From: JABEVB01 sp049965775
GTDB lineage: Bacteria > Planctomycetota > Phycisphaerae > WQYP01
DNA: 16,851 nucleotides
Reading direction: 5' to 3'
NCBI GenBank assembly: GCA_049965775.1
Contig: JBMFVX010000059.1
Location: 1 to 16,851 of the forward strand
In this document: positions 5,570 to 13,876 of the stretch, piece by piece
Layout: each line of letters opens with the position of its first letter
Numbering within the stretch: the stretch's first letter is position 1
Made by a program: the position numbers and the translations under genes
Notes under the pieces: model-generated
Seen by the model: the letters and a program-made list of their open reading frames with translations, nothing else
What the model was told of the DNA's origin: nothing
Database searches by the model: none

Positions 5570-7591
5570 ATGATTAAGATTACCCTTCCCAATGGAGCTA
5601 TCAAAGACTTTAACGCACCAACCGTAACGGCGGCACAAATCGCCGCCTCTATCGGCCCGCGATTGGCAAAAGATGCCATTGGAGCTTTGGTGGATGGCGT
5701 CTTAACCGACCTTAACGCCCCCATCACCAAAGACGCGACCGTCGCCATTGTTACCGCAAAAGCGGATGATACCAACGCCATGTACCTATTGCGGCACTCC
5801 ACAGCCCACGTCATGGCGGAGGCCATCACCCAACTCTACCCCGAAGCCAAGCTGGCCTACGGCCCTCCCGTTGATACCGGATTTTATTATGACATTGAGC
5901 TGGCCCAGCCTATTCGCGAAGAGGACTTTCCGCGAATAGAAGCGGCGATGGCCCAAATCGTCACAGAAAATCGTCCGTTCACGCGCTACGAGATGCCCAC
6001 CAGCGATGCGCTTCAAAAGCTCGCCGCGCAGGGCAATCCATACAAAGTAGATAATGCCCAGCGAGCATTGTCGCAAGACCCCAATACCCACATCAGCTTT
6101 TATGCCACAGGTGAGCCAGGCAAAAACTGGGAAGACCTTTGCCGCGGCCCCCACCTGCCCGCCACCGGGCGCATTGGCGCATTTAAGCTCGCCAGCGTCG
6201 CCGGCGCTTATTGGCACGGCGACGCAAGCCAGCAGCAACTGCAGCGCGTTTATGGCATGGCCTTTTTCAGCAAGGCCGAATTGGACGCCCATATTCATCA
6301 GCTTGCCGAAGCCAAAAAGCGCGATCATCGCGTTCTAGGCAAACAGCTTGGCCTGTTTACCATTTCGCCCCTTGTCGGCAGCGGGCTTATTTTGTGGATG
6401 CCCAAGGGAGGCATCGTCCGGCAGGAGCTTGAAAACTTCATGCGAATCGAGCTTGCCCGCCGCGGTTATAACGCCGTATACACGCCGCACATCGGCAACA
6501 TTAACCTGTACAAAACCAGCGGGCACTATCCTTACTACAAAGATTCGCAATTTCCCACCATTAAAATGAAAGAGCGCGACAGCGGCGACGAAAGCGAATA
6601 CCTGCTTAAACCCATGAACTGCCCGCATCACATTCAAATCTACTCCGCTGAACCGCGCAGCTACCGCGACCTTCCCATTCGCCTCGCCGAATTCGGTACG
6701 GTTTACCGCTTTGAGCAATCGGGCGAACTCTCGGGCATGACGCGCGTCCGCGGCTTCACTCAGGATGATGCCCACCTGTTCTGCACACCCGAACAGGTGG
6801 AAGCCGAATTACGATCCACCGTGGATATGGTGCTGCTGGTTTTTAAGACCCTGGGCTTTACTGATTACCAGTGCCGCGTAAGCCTCCGAGACCCTGCCAG
6901 CGACAAATATGCCGGCAACCCCGCACTATGGGATCAGGCCGAGGCAACCCTCCGCAAAATCGTCAAAGAGGTAGGCATTACATCGCAGGAGGCCATTGGC
7001 GAAGCCGCCTTTTACGGGCCGAAACTCGATTTTTTGGTAAAGGATGTCATTGGCCGCCAATGGCAGCTTGGAACCGTCCAACTCGATTATGTATTACCCG
7101 AACGCTTTGCTCTTGAATATACGGGCGCTGACAACACCCCCCATCGCCCAGTTATGATTCACCGGGCGCCGTTCGGCTCCATGGAGCGTTTCACCGGCAT
7201 ACTCATTGAACACTTTGCAGGCGCATTTCCCACATGGCTTAGCCCGGTGCAGGCAATTGTACTTAGCATCAGCGAAAAGTCTTTGCCTTACGCACGGGAC
7301 GTCGTTCAGCAGCTTACGGCAAGCAGCATCCGCGCCGAACTCGATGCGGGCAATGACAAAATCGGCGCCAAAATCCGCCGCGCCCGTGAACAAAAAATAC
7401 CCTACCTGCTGGTCGTGGGCGCTAAAGAGCAGGAAACCTCCGCAGTCGCCGTGCGAACGCGTAAAGATCAAGACCTCGGCCCCATGCCTCTTAAGACTTT
7501 TATTGAAAAGATATCAGCCGAAATATCCGATCGCCTCGCCGAACCTGCCGTTATCGGCCCCGAAGCTAACCGGCATGAAGTTCTGGCCTAA
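5570..7591 (+). CDS. thrS: Threonyl-tRNA synthetase (class II)
   Basis: It charges tRNA-Thr with threonine using ATP and clears mischarged Ser-tRNA-Thr. The 673 residues carry all bacterial domains. A TGS domain spans about 1-62. The editing domain has HxxxH (His76, His80) and the CRGPH motif (Cys191, His195). The class II catalytic core (about 255-550) has zinc ligands Cys351 (MNCPHH), His402 (DDAHLFC) and His531. Motif 2 is TRVRGFTQDD and motif 3 is GSMERFTGILIEHFAG. The anticodon-binding domain runs from about 557 to 650. The ATG start gives the expected MIKITLPNGA opening, although no clear Shine-Dalgarno is visible. The UDP-glucuronate decarboxylase gene follows within 60 bases and may be cotranscribed. 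Length is slightly above the usual 640 because of a C-terminal tail. Confidence 0.98.
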   Translation: MIKITLPNGAIKDFNAPTVTAAQIAASIGPRLAKDAIGALVDGVLTDLNAPITKDATVAIVTAKADDTNAMYLLRHSTAHVMAEAITQLYPEAKLAYGPPVDTGFYYDIELAQPIREEDFPRIEAAMAQIVTENRPFTRYEMPTSDALQKLAAQGNPYKVDNAQRALSQDPNTHISFYATGEPGKNWEDLCRGPHLPATGRIGAFKLASVAGAYWHGDASQQQLQRVYGMAFFSKAELDAHIHQLAEAKKRDHRVLGKQLGLFTISPLVGSGLILWMPKGGIVRQELENFMRIELARRGYNAVYTPHIGNINLYKTSGHYPYYKDSQFPTIKMKERDSGDESEYLLKPMNCPHHIQIYSAEPRSYRDLPIRLAEFGTVYRFEQSGELSGMTRVRGFTQDDAHLFCTPEQVEAELRSTVDMVLLVFKTLGFTDYQCRVSLRDPASDKYAGNPALWDQAEATLRKIVKEVGITSQEAIGEAAFYGPKLDFLVKDVIGRQWQLGTVQLDYVLPERFALEYTGADNTPHRPVMIHRAPFGSMERFTGILIEHFAGAFPTWLSPVQAIVLSISEKSLPYARDVVQQLTASSIRAELDAGNDKIGAKIRRAREQKIPYLLVVGAKEQETSAVAVRTRKDQDLGPMPLKTFIEKISAEISDRLAEPAVIGPEANRHEVLA

Positions 7592-7650
7592 AACGGCCGA
7601 TAAAACATTCCCGACCGAAGTGAAGCGTCCTTTACATTGTGAGAGTATAT

Positions 7651-8640
7651 ATGACCTTGGCCAACATGCCCGCAAGTTTTAACCCCAAACCGGGACGCGT
7701 ACTGGTGACCGGAGCAGCCGGTTTTTTGGGTTCACATCTTACCGACGCCTTGCTGGCTATTGGCCACGAAGTAATCGGTGTAGATTCTCTTATCACCGGT
7801 TCCAAAGACAACATTGCGCATCTGGCCAGCAACAACCGCTTCAAGTTTGTTCAAGCCGACCTGTGCCAGCCGCTCCCCAGCGACATTGCCAACGCAAAAT
7901 TCGACCGCATTTTTCATCTCGCAAGCCCGGCCAGCCCCGTGGGCTACGTCAAACATCAGGTGGTCACACTTAAAATCAATTCGTTGGCAACCATGAATCT
8001 CCTGGAACTTGCCGAGCGAACCGGCGCCCGCATTTTTATGGCTTCTACCAGCGAGTGTTATGGCGACCCGCTGGAGCATCCGCAAAAAGAAACTTACTGG
8101 GGCCATGTAAACCCCAATGGCATGCGCAGCATGTACGATGAAGCCAAACGCTTTATGGAAGCCGCCGCCATGGCGTATCACCGTGAACGCAACGTAGACA
8201 CACGCCTGGTGCGCATCTTCAACACCTATGGCCCAAGGCTCGCCCTCGATGACGGCCGTGTTGTTCCCGCATTTATCAAGCAGGCTCTCACGCATCAACC
8301 CATGACGGTACAAGGCGACGGTTCACAGACGCGATCGTTGTGCTATGTAGACGATGAAATCCGCGGATTTCTTTTGCTCATGGAATGCCCTGATTATCAT
8401 TTGCCCGTCAACATCGGCAATCCCGATGAAGTGACCGTGCTGCATCTCGCGCACGAAATTCGTGAGATTGCCGGCTCACGAAGCGTTATCACGCACCTGC
8501 CGCTCCCGCCCGACGACCCTAAGCAGCGCTGCCCCGATATTGCCCTTGCCAAAAAGCTTCTCGGTTGGCAGCCAACCATTGCCCGCCGGCAAGGGCTTGA
8601 AAAAACAGTTTCATTTTATCGCCAAAAGCTTGGCTTATAA
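7651..8640 (+). CDS. uxs: UDP-glucuronate decarboxylase (UDP-xylose synthase), SDR family
   Basis: It converts UDP-glucuronate to UDP-xylose with bound NAD+, supplying xylose for surface polysaccharides. In the 329-residue reading, the Rossmann motif GAAGFLG lies at 21-27, the UXS signature HLASPASP at about 89-96, and STSECYGDP with catalytic Glu135 at 132-140. The active-site YDEAK (Tyr162, Lys166) follows HVNPNGMRSM, then RIFNTYGPR and DGRVVPAFIKQAL. STSE rather than STDE and the YWGHVNPNG stretch favour UXS over dTDP-glucose dehydratase. I start it at ATG 7651 because GAGAG precedes it by 5 bases; a GTG at 7639 in frame is possible. It lies 59 bases after thrS and converges on the GH16 gene. 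The product links it to the membrane glycosyltransferases nearby. Confidence 0.87.
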   Translation: MTLANMPASFNPKPGRVLVTGAAGFLGSHLTDALLAIGHEVIGVDSLITGSKDNIAHLASNNRFKFVQADLCQPLPSDIANAKFDRIFHLASPASPVGYVKHQVVTLKINSLATMNLLELAERTGARIFMASTSECYGDPLEHPQKETYWGHVNPNGMRSMYDEAKRFMEAAAMAYHRERNVDTRLVRIFNTYGPRLALDDGRVVPAFIKQALTHQPMTVQGDGSQTRSLCYVDDEIRGFLLLMECPDYHLPVNIGNPDEVTVLHLAHEIREIAGSRSVITHLPLPPDDPKQRCPDIALAKKLLGWQPTIARRQGLEKTVSFYRQKLGL

Positions 8641-8641
8641 G

Positions 8642-8696
8642 GCGGCTCGTTGGGCCGCGGCAATGGTTGGTTTCAGCCCGGGCTTGTACTGCCGCG
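8642..8696. terminator. Possible bidirectional termination region between convergent genes
   Basis: The 57 bases between the convergent uxs and GH16 genes hold overlapping stems: GCGGC (8642-8646) with GCCGC (8654-8658), CGCGGCA (8656-8662) with TGCCGCG (8690-8696), and inside the second the palindrome AGCCCGGGCT (8675-8684). The first two share bases and exclude each other. No T-run follows, so intrinsic termination is uncertain. Confidence 0.35.
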
Positions 8697-8697
8697 C

Positions 8698-9564
8698 TTA
8701 CAAGCGCTGATATACGCGCACATAATCCACCTCAAACAACACCGGAAATTCAGTGTGCGATGGATCACCCCCGGCCCCACCAATCGCAAGATTTAAAATC
8801 ATAAAAGCCTTATGGTGGAATGGATTATAATTGTTGTACCGAGGATCGTGTGTTTGAGATAGGTCCACATGATTCATCAGACGCCCATCTAAAAACAGCC
8901 GAAGGGCATCAGGCTCCCAGTGCATAGCCCAGATATGAAAGCGGCTTGACCAATTCGGATCGTGAAATTGAACAATCGGCTTGAATACCGATTTCCATTT
9001 AGCCTTGCCGTTGGCTCCCTGCCATGCGACGTTCGCGTTGATGTGGCCACGATAGTACTCCATGATGTCTATCTCCCCGCCTGCGGGCCACGGCTTATGG
9101 TCGCCTATCATCCACCACGCCGGCCAACTTCCTGGATGCGTATTGATGCGACCCCTCATGATAAATATTCCATACTTCCAGGAGTGCTTGCCCCTGGTTT
9201 TAATGCTTGACGAGGTGTAATGCGCTACCCGCCGCCGCTTTCTCCAATCGGGGCTATCTGCTTGATAGCCGGGATTAACCACAGTCTCCCGCCGGGCTGA
9301 AATAATCAGACGCCCATTAACACACCGCGCATTTTGAGGCTGGTACCACTGCAACTCCTTATTGCGCACAAAGCCATGCTCATATTCCCAATTATTCGGG
9401 TTGACGGGTCCATCGCGATTAAACTCATCGTGCCATACGAGGCGATAACCGTCGCTATTTTCGCCCGCAACTGCATATTCCAATGCGTCGCCAAGTGCGG
9501 CACTTGCCAGAATGCCCCCAGTCAGGGTGCGAATAAACTTTCGTCGGGTAACATGCGTGCACAT
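8698..9564 (-). CDS. GH16 family endo-beta-glucanase/laminarinase-type enzyme, Tat-exported
   Basis: This secreted glycoside hydrolase of family 16 would cut beta-1,3, beta-1,3-1,4 or related glucans or galactans by a retaining mechanism. The 288 residues begin with a twin-arginine signal (TRRKFIR at 6-12, then a hydrophobic stretch). The GH16 jelly-roll covers about 40-288. It opens with YRLVWHDEFN and carries the catalytic ExDxxE motif GEIDIMEY, with Glu164 as nucleophile and Glu169 as acid/base. It closes with FEVDYVRVYQ, the usual GH16 end. AGAG lies 8 bases before the ATG. It begins 32 bases after the upstream glycosyltransferase gene and is probably last in that operon. The substrate cannot be read from the sequence; trimming the cell's own exported glycan and scavenging algal or plant glucan are both possible. 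Confidence 0.92.
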   Translation of the reverse strand: MCTHVTRRKFIRTLTGGILASAALGDALEYAVAGENSDGYRLVWHDEFNRDGPVNPNNWEYEHGFVRNKELQWYQPQNARCVNGRLIISARRETVVNPGYQADSPDWRKRRRVAHYTSSSIKTRGKHSWKYGIFIMRGRINTHPGSWPAWWMIGDHKPWPAGGEIDIMEYYRGHINANVAWQGANGKAKWKSVFKPIVQFHDPNWSSRFHIWAMHWEPDALRLFLDGRLMNHVDLSQTHDPRYNNYNPFHHKAFMILNLAIGGAGGDPSHTEFPVLFEVDYVRVYQRL

Positions 9565-9596
9565 TTAATAAACTCTCTTACATAACGTCCGCAACC

Positions 9597-11333
9597 TCAG
9601 AATGTCTGATCACGTTTGACCATAGGCAAACCCCTAAAGCCAAAACACTCCCAAACAGCCATACGTTTAATTACCACGCCATGATAGTAGACAAGTTGCG
9701 GCGGCAACTGAACCACCTTATCAAAAGCCGGGTAAATCAGATGCTTAAGCGACGACCACGGAATCGAGCCTGTAAGTACCGCATCTCGTCCCAAAAAGCG
9801 CAACTTGCCTGTCTTAGGATTTAACTGGTTCAACCCCGGCCACAGGTCGAATTGGCTTTGCCGCCCACCCATCAGCGAACCAATACAAAATACAAAAGGC
9901 CGGTCTGGTAAATAAAACGCCAACGAACTGCTGGTATCCCAGCGATCCGTAATAACCATAGGAAGAAGGCCGCCCTTGCCAGCCATTTTTTCACGAATGG
10001 CCTCAATCACCTCAGCACGAGCCTTCATCCCATGAAGCCGAAATGCCGGGTCCCAATGATGCGGCGAAAATCGCCGATTATTGTGCGTTATTTTGGCTAC
10101 CACCGGATACAGCCGCTGGACATTTTCTGCCAATACAACCAGTGAAAAGCCCCAAATGACCGCCACAACAATCCACCCGCGCCAGGCGCGGCGGCGCACG
10201 CTCGGCTGGTTCCATTTTCCCGTAGCCCACCCGGCCGCCAAAATCATTCCCGGAAAAAATGCCGCCGCCGGCCAGTTTGGTTCCACCTTGGTCCATAAGC
10301 TTAGCACGGCATAAAAGCCCCAGAGCGGAAGGGCCAAAGCCAGTAAAAATACCTCCCCCATCGTTTGTTCCGCAGCTTTAACCCGGGCATACCTTATGGC
10401 CCACACAATTGCCAACACAATAAACAGCGCAATAAATCCAGCGGCAATGCCAAACTGCGAAAGCACATACATACCAAACGTCAATGGGGCATGCAGCAGC
10501 TTCGCTCCCAGTGATATTTTTCCCTCCAATCCACCCTCGCCGCCGATGTGGAGAAACATAATCCAGTGATGCTGAGCATTCCATATCAACGTAGGAATTT
10601 GAATAACCAGCGCCGCCAATACCGCACCCAGGCTGTGCCTAGTCTTAAATCGCCTTCGCAGCAGCGGATGTACAAGCATCATCACGGCAACCGACGCCGC
10701 AAGAAAAATCGGTATCGGCTTGCACAAAATGCCAAGCCCCGCCAGCACCCCGGTCATGTAAAGCCATAACGGTCTTGCAGCCCCAAGATTACCGGCGCTC
10801 TGCTGCGGCGAGAGTTCAACGGCACCCCACAGGGTACAAATGGCCAAACCCCAAAAACAATACATGGGCGAATCAATTGTTATAAGCAGGCTGCCCACCA
10901 CAAATGCGGGCACCGCTGCGGAAAGCACGATCACCATAAGCCCGGCACGGTCATCGCGAAAAATCCGCCGCGTCAGAAATAAGCTCGCCAACCCGCTGAT
11001 CAACGCAAAAATCACCGCGGGCGTTCGCACAATCGGCATCGTAACATGCTTATAGCCCAGCCAGTGTCCCACCACCACCGCTGCATGAATAATCAGCGCG
11101 ATCCCCGGCCCTTTGGAGTAATACCCCGCTGCCAAATGATGCGACCACTGCCAGTAATGGCTCTCATCTTCCGAAAGATCAAACGGGCAATGATGGTAAA
11201 GAAACACCAGGTTCGAAATAAACCCGGCAATTACAAGCCCCAGCCCGGTCCACAAACACCAGGGCCGCCTCACCCACGATCCATTCGCGGCCGCCGGGGC
11301 TGCCGGAGCAATCTTCAATTCATCTTCTGCCAT
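9597..11333 (-). CDS. ArnT/PMT-like polytopic membrane glycosyltransferase (GT39/GT83-type)
   Basis: It is predicted to move a sugar from a polyprenyl-phosphate carrier to a lipid, glycan or protein on the outer face of the cytoplasmic membrane. The 578 residues include about 10-11 hydrophobic segments over the first 400, then a soluble extracytoplasmic domain. The first external loop carries the family's acidic catalytic motif DLSEDESHYWQW (Asp52, Glu55, Asp56, Glu57), followed by GYYSKGPG. Further family marks are TIDSP and KVEPNWPAAAF before the last helices. I start at ATG 11333, with AGGA 3 bases upstream (AGAGGAAAC), because the longer reading to 11378 overlaps the MazG gene and has a low-complexity front. 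It sits 41 bases after the MazG gene and 32 before GH16. Donor and acceptor are unknown. Confidence 0.85.
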   Translation of the reverse strand: MAEDELKIAPAAPAAANGSWVRRPWCLWTGLGLVIAGFISNLVFLYHHCPFDLSEDESHYWQWSHHLAAGYYSKGPGIALIIHAAVVVGHWLGYKHVTMPIVRTPAVIFALISGLASLFLTRRIFRDDRAGLMVIVLSAAVPAFVVGSLLITIDSPMYCFWGLAICTLWGAVELSPQQSAGNLGAARPLWLYMTGVLAGLGILCKPIPIFLAASVAVMMLVHPLLRRRFKTRHSLGAVLAALVIQIPTLIWNAQHHWIMFLHIGGEGGLEGKISLGAKLLHAPLTFGMYVLSQFGIAAGFIALFIVLAIVWAIRYARVKAAEQTMGEVFLLALALPLWGFYAVLSLWTKVEPNWPAAAFFPGMILAAGWATGKWNQPSVRRRAWRGWIVVAVIWGFSLVVLAENVQRLYPVVAKITHNNRRFSPHHWDPAFRLHGMKARAEVIEAIREKMAGKGGLLPMVITDRWDTSSSLAFYLPDRPFVFCIGSLMGGRQSQFDLWPGLNQLNPKTGKLRFLGRDAVLTGSIPWSSLKHLIYPAFDKVVQLPPQLVYYHGVVIKRMAVWECFGFRGLPMVKRDQTF

Positions 11334-11374
11334 GTTTCCTCTGTGTAAGGTTGCTGCCGCCCCACCCCCGCGCC

Positions 11375-11746
11375 TCACGACGGTACCGGCCGCTCATAAA
11401 AGCCGCGTACTTTGTCCGCTGGATATTTTTCGTTATTCTTTTGCATCTTTGCCTGTACGGCCGCACCAACATCCAAGTTCATAGAATTGGCCAGCGACAT
11501 GAGATACATCAAAACATCAGCCAGCTCTTCGCCGACGCGCTGGCGATGCAATTGCACACGTTCGTGGTTGCTTGCAGCCGCGGGATCTGCGTCGTCCCAT
11601 TGAAACAATTCAAGCAGTTCGCCGGCCTCCACCGCGGCGCTGACCGCCAGATTCCGGGGCGTATGGTAGTTTTGCCATTCGCGCTGCTGAACAAAATCCC
11701 GCATCATGTCGCGGAGTTGTGCAATCGTTGTGGTCGAGTCGTTCAT
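11375..11746 (-). CDS. MazG/dCTPase-like nucleotide pyrophosphohydrolase
   Basis: This 123-residue all-alpha NTP pyrophosphatase resembles RS21-C6/DCTPP1 and single-domain MazG proteins, which hydrolyse (d)NTPs to NMP and pyrophosphate with Mg2+. Family marks in order are FVQQREWQNYHTPRNLAVSA (18-37), the metal-binding ExxE (Glu40, Glu43 in VEAGELLELFQW), the second metal motif EELADV (Glu74, Asp77), and the C-terminal KMQKNNEKYP. FQW and the NEKYP tail favour the DCTPP1-like group over classical MazG. A strong AGGAG lies 7 bases before the ATG. It is placed between two membrane glycosyltransferase genes (42 and 41 bases away), so it is probably cotranscribed with them. Whether it cleans a dCTP-like pool or acts on a nucleotide-sugar or CTP-linked step is unknown. 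Confidence 0.88.
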   Translation of the reverse strand: MNDSTTTIAQLRDMMRDFVQQREWQNYHTPRNLAVSAAVEAGELLELFQWDDADPAAASNHERVQLHRQRVGEELADVLMYLMSLANSMNLDVGAAVQAKMQKNNEKYPADKVRGFYERPVPS

Positions 11747-11788
11747 TCAATATCTCCTTTAAGCACAACGCTTTGATATCGTCCGCCA

Positions 11789-13729
11789 TCAGCCACCAGT
11801 GCCGGTCGCCGTGGTTGTTGCATCACCCGTGTGCGGGAGCACCGGCACGTTGGTAATCAGCGTGACGCGCACGGGCCGGCCCTTCGCCACCTTGATGCCG
11901 CTGAACCAATCCTGCACATAATACGCAATATGCTGTCGCTTGAGTGCCGCGAGAACGCGCCTATCTACGGCAACACAATATTTGACGCTTGCGGGCGGTA
12001 AGCTTGCTCCCGCATGGGCGAACGACACATGCTCCAGCAGGCCTGCCGCGCTTGAATACAGCGGCAAGCCCCCACCCGTGTAAAATACCAAGGTAGGCTC
12101 TTGATAGCCCGCCGCCGCAAGCTTATAGCCTCGCTGCGAAAAGTCCAGCATGCGCCGACCCGCTTCGCGGCTTAGCTGCAGCCCCGGTATGCTCGGCAAC
12201 AGCATGGCGCTGGTAAGCACCAGTGTGGCGGTAAACGTTATCGCGGTTACATAAGGCCAGCTTGGCCTGTTCCAACTTATGCCGCCAGCCACCCCCACGC
12301 CCACCAGCGAACCCGCTACCACCGCCGCACGCACAAATACGCCATGTTGGCCGGTCCCCGCACCGCTCCACAAAAAAGCCACCAGCACTCCTGCCAATAT
12401 CAGCCAGATGGCGCACCATACCCACCGCGCAAAGCCGAACCATTTTGCAGCCAGCACATCGGTAAGTCTGTGCCAGCTTTGCACCACCGCATCGGCGCAC
12501 ATAATCGCCAGCGGAATATACAAAGGCAGCACGTACTGCACCATTTTGGTGACAAAGAGTTCAAACAATATCCAGGACGGCACTATCCACGCCAGCAAAA
12601 ACCAGTACGGTCGCTCATCAAATACTATGGGTGTGCGTCCCCAGGCCCGTCGAACCACATGGTATGCCGCCGGCACCAATAACACGCTCCACGGCCAAAA
12701 TGTTGCCCACACAACCGCAAGATAAAATCCCGGCGGAAAGCCATGATGCTGCAGGCCCGACGTCGTTCGTTCGACAACATTCTGCTGCAACATCATCTGT
12801 ATCAGTTTGCCGTGCGTTTGCTGCCAGGCCGCAGCAAACCATGGCACCAACAGCGCCAGCAGCAGCGGGAACCCGACCATCGGCCTAAGTCTGCCCAACC
12901 AGCGCCATCGTGCATCAACCAAACCCCAATACAGCACGATGGGTAGTCGTAGCATCCGCCCCAGCGGCTTATGAGCCTGCCAGTAGCTGCGGCAGCGCTG
13001 CGGCCATCCGGCCTCCACCGATAGAGCCACCACGCTTGCCAGCACAAACAGCGGCGTAACACCTTTCGTCAACACCCCCATCGCTATGGCAAACCAAAAC
13101 AGCAATGCTCCCGGCCAACCAAAGAATTTCTCTTCTGGCAGGGCGGTTTCATTAAGCGCATCGTGTGTGCCGGCTTCCGGCGATACGGGCACACGGCTAA
13201 TCCTTGCATGCACCGCATCGCCGTCCACATCTGCCGGCAACGACTCCCAGGCACACCATAGCAGCCCCATCGCCAGCGTGGTCCAAAATATCAGCACAGA
13301 ATCTGCCGTTGCCAGCCGCGACTCCACCACAAACAAGGCGCTCACCGCCAGCATAATCGCCGCCACTACGCCCGTTACCCGGCCGAAACGTACTCCTGCC
13401 AACCAATACACCAGCAGCAACGTGCCTATCGCAAATACCGCACTCGGAAGCCGCGCCGAGCCACCCGACACTCCAAACACCCGGTAGGCGCCGCACATCA
13501 GCCAATAAATCATCGGGGGTTTATCCGGGCGAAGTTGCCCGTCAAAGCGCGGCACAATGTAATTGCCGCTGTTGTACATTTCGCGTGCAGCCTCGGCAAA
13601 CCGCGGCTCATCGCGATCAAAAAGCGAAATGCTGTAAAGCCCGGGCAAGTAAAGCACGCATCCCAAAAAGATAATCAGCAGAATATCTTCCCAGTGCCAC
13701 CAGCGTTTGATGTTGTCGTCTCGTCGCAT
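11789..13729 (-). CDS. ArnT-like polytopic membrane glycosyltransferase (GT39/GT83-type)
   Basis: This second membrane glycosyltransferase is predicted to use a polyprenyl-phosphate sugar donor. The 646 residues have about a dozen hydrophobic segments. The first external loop is canonical: LFDRDEPRFAEAAREM (Asp38, Asp40, Glu41), then PRFDGQLRPDKPPMIYWL with Lys70. The helix motif SRLATADSVLIFW and the late KMVQYVLPLYIPLAIM match ArnT, where aminoarabinose goes to lipid A. The two proteins are only distantly alike (DRDEPRF here, SEDESHYW in the other), so different acceptors are likely. A variable hydrophilic insert at about 165-205 and a Thr/Gly-rich C-terminus are unusual. The ATG at 13729 has GGA 5 bases upstream and lies directly beside a repeat block. 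It is probably first in the operon running down to GH16. Lipid A modification itself is not shown. Confidence 0.87.
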   Translation of the reverse strand: MRRDDNIKRWWHWEDILLIIFLGCVLYLPGLYSISLFDRDEPRFAEAAREMYNSGNYIVPRFDGQLRPDKPPMIYWLMCGAYRVFGVSGGSARLPSAVFAIGTLLLVYWLAGVRFGRVTGVVAAIMLAVSALFVVESRLATADSVLIFWTTLAMGLLWCAWESLPADVDGDAVHARISRVPVSPEAGTHDALNETALPEEKFFGWPGALLFWFAIAMGVLTKGVTPLFVLASVVALSVEAGWPQRCRSYWQAHKPLGRMLRLPIVLYWGLVDARWRWLGRLRPMVGFPLLLALLVPWFAAAWQQTHGKLIQMMLQQNVVERTTSGLQHHGFPPGFYLAVVWATFWPWSVLLVPAAYHVVRRAWGRTPIVFDERPYWFLLAWIVPSWILFELFVTKMVQYVLPLYIPLAIMCADAVVQSWHRLTDVLAAKWFGFARWVWCAIWLILAGVLVAFLWSGAGTGQHGVFVRAAVVAGSLVGVGVAGGISWNRPSWPYVTAITFTATLVLTSAMLLPSIPGLQLSREAGRRMLDFSQRGYKLAAAGYQEPTLVFYTGGGLPLYSSAAGLLEHVSFAHAGASLPPASVKYCVAVDRRVLAALKRQHIAYYVQDWFSGIKVAKGRPVRVTLITNVPVLPHTGDATTTATGTGG

Positions 13730-13731
13730 TG

Positions 13732-13876
13732 CTTTCCATGTAACCGTTCACGAAGGTTGGAACGAAGCAGGCCGGAAGCCCGCACCACAAGGGATGCCCC
13801 CGTTGCATGGGGCGCCGTAACCGCTGCCACTCGGGCCAATCGGCGTTGGCGTGAACGGGTACCTTTCCATGCAACC
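13732..13876 (-). repeat. Interleaved inverted-repeat block upstream of the glycosyltransferase operon
   Basis: Two perfect 9-bp inverted repeats interleave: GTTGCATGG (13802-13810) with CCATGCAAC (13867-13875), and CCGTTCACG (13744-13752) with CGTGAACGG (13850-13858). A 14-base direct repeat, CTTTCCATGyAACC, occurs at 13732-13745 and 13863-13876 with one difference. Smaller hairpins lie inside: GCCAA/TTGGC (13835-13850), GCCCC/GGGGC (13796-13813), and on the minus strand GCGGGC-TTCCG-GCCTGC (13767-13783), which needs one G-U pair. The order permits a pseudoknot or two exclusive folds. One direct-repeat copy carries the ribosome-binding site of the gene starting at 13729. This may be a structured leader or a degenerate interspersed palindromic repeat. 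Confidence 0.55.

Noticed and set aside
5532..5572. T-box or tRNA-like operator for thrS
   Set aside because: No specifier loop, T-box sequence or threonine anticodon-like loop is visible; only a simple 14-base inverted repeat is present.
12279..13487. Several plus-strand frames opposite the larger ArnT-like gene
   Set aside because: Their Pro/Ser/Thr/His-rich translations are typical of antisense reading of a GC-rich membrane protein gene.
13617..13874. Minus-strand frame of 85 codons upstream of the glycosyltransferase
   Set aside because: It starts with TTG inside the inverted-repeat block and runs out of frame through the glycosyltransferase gene; its translation looks like read-through of palindromic repeats.
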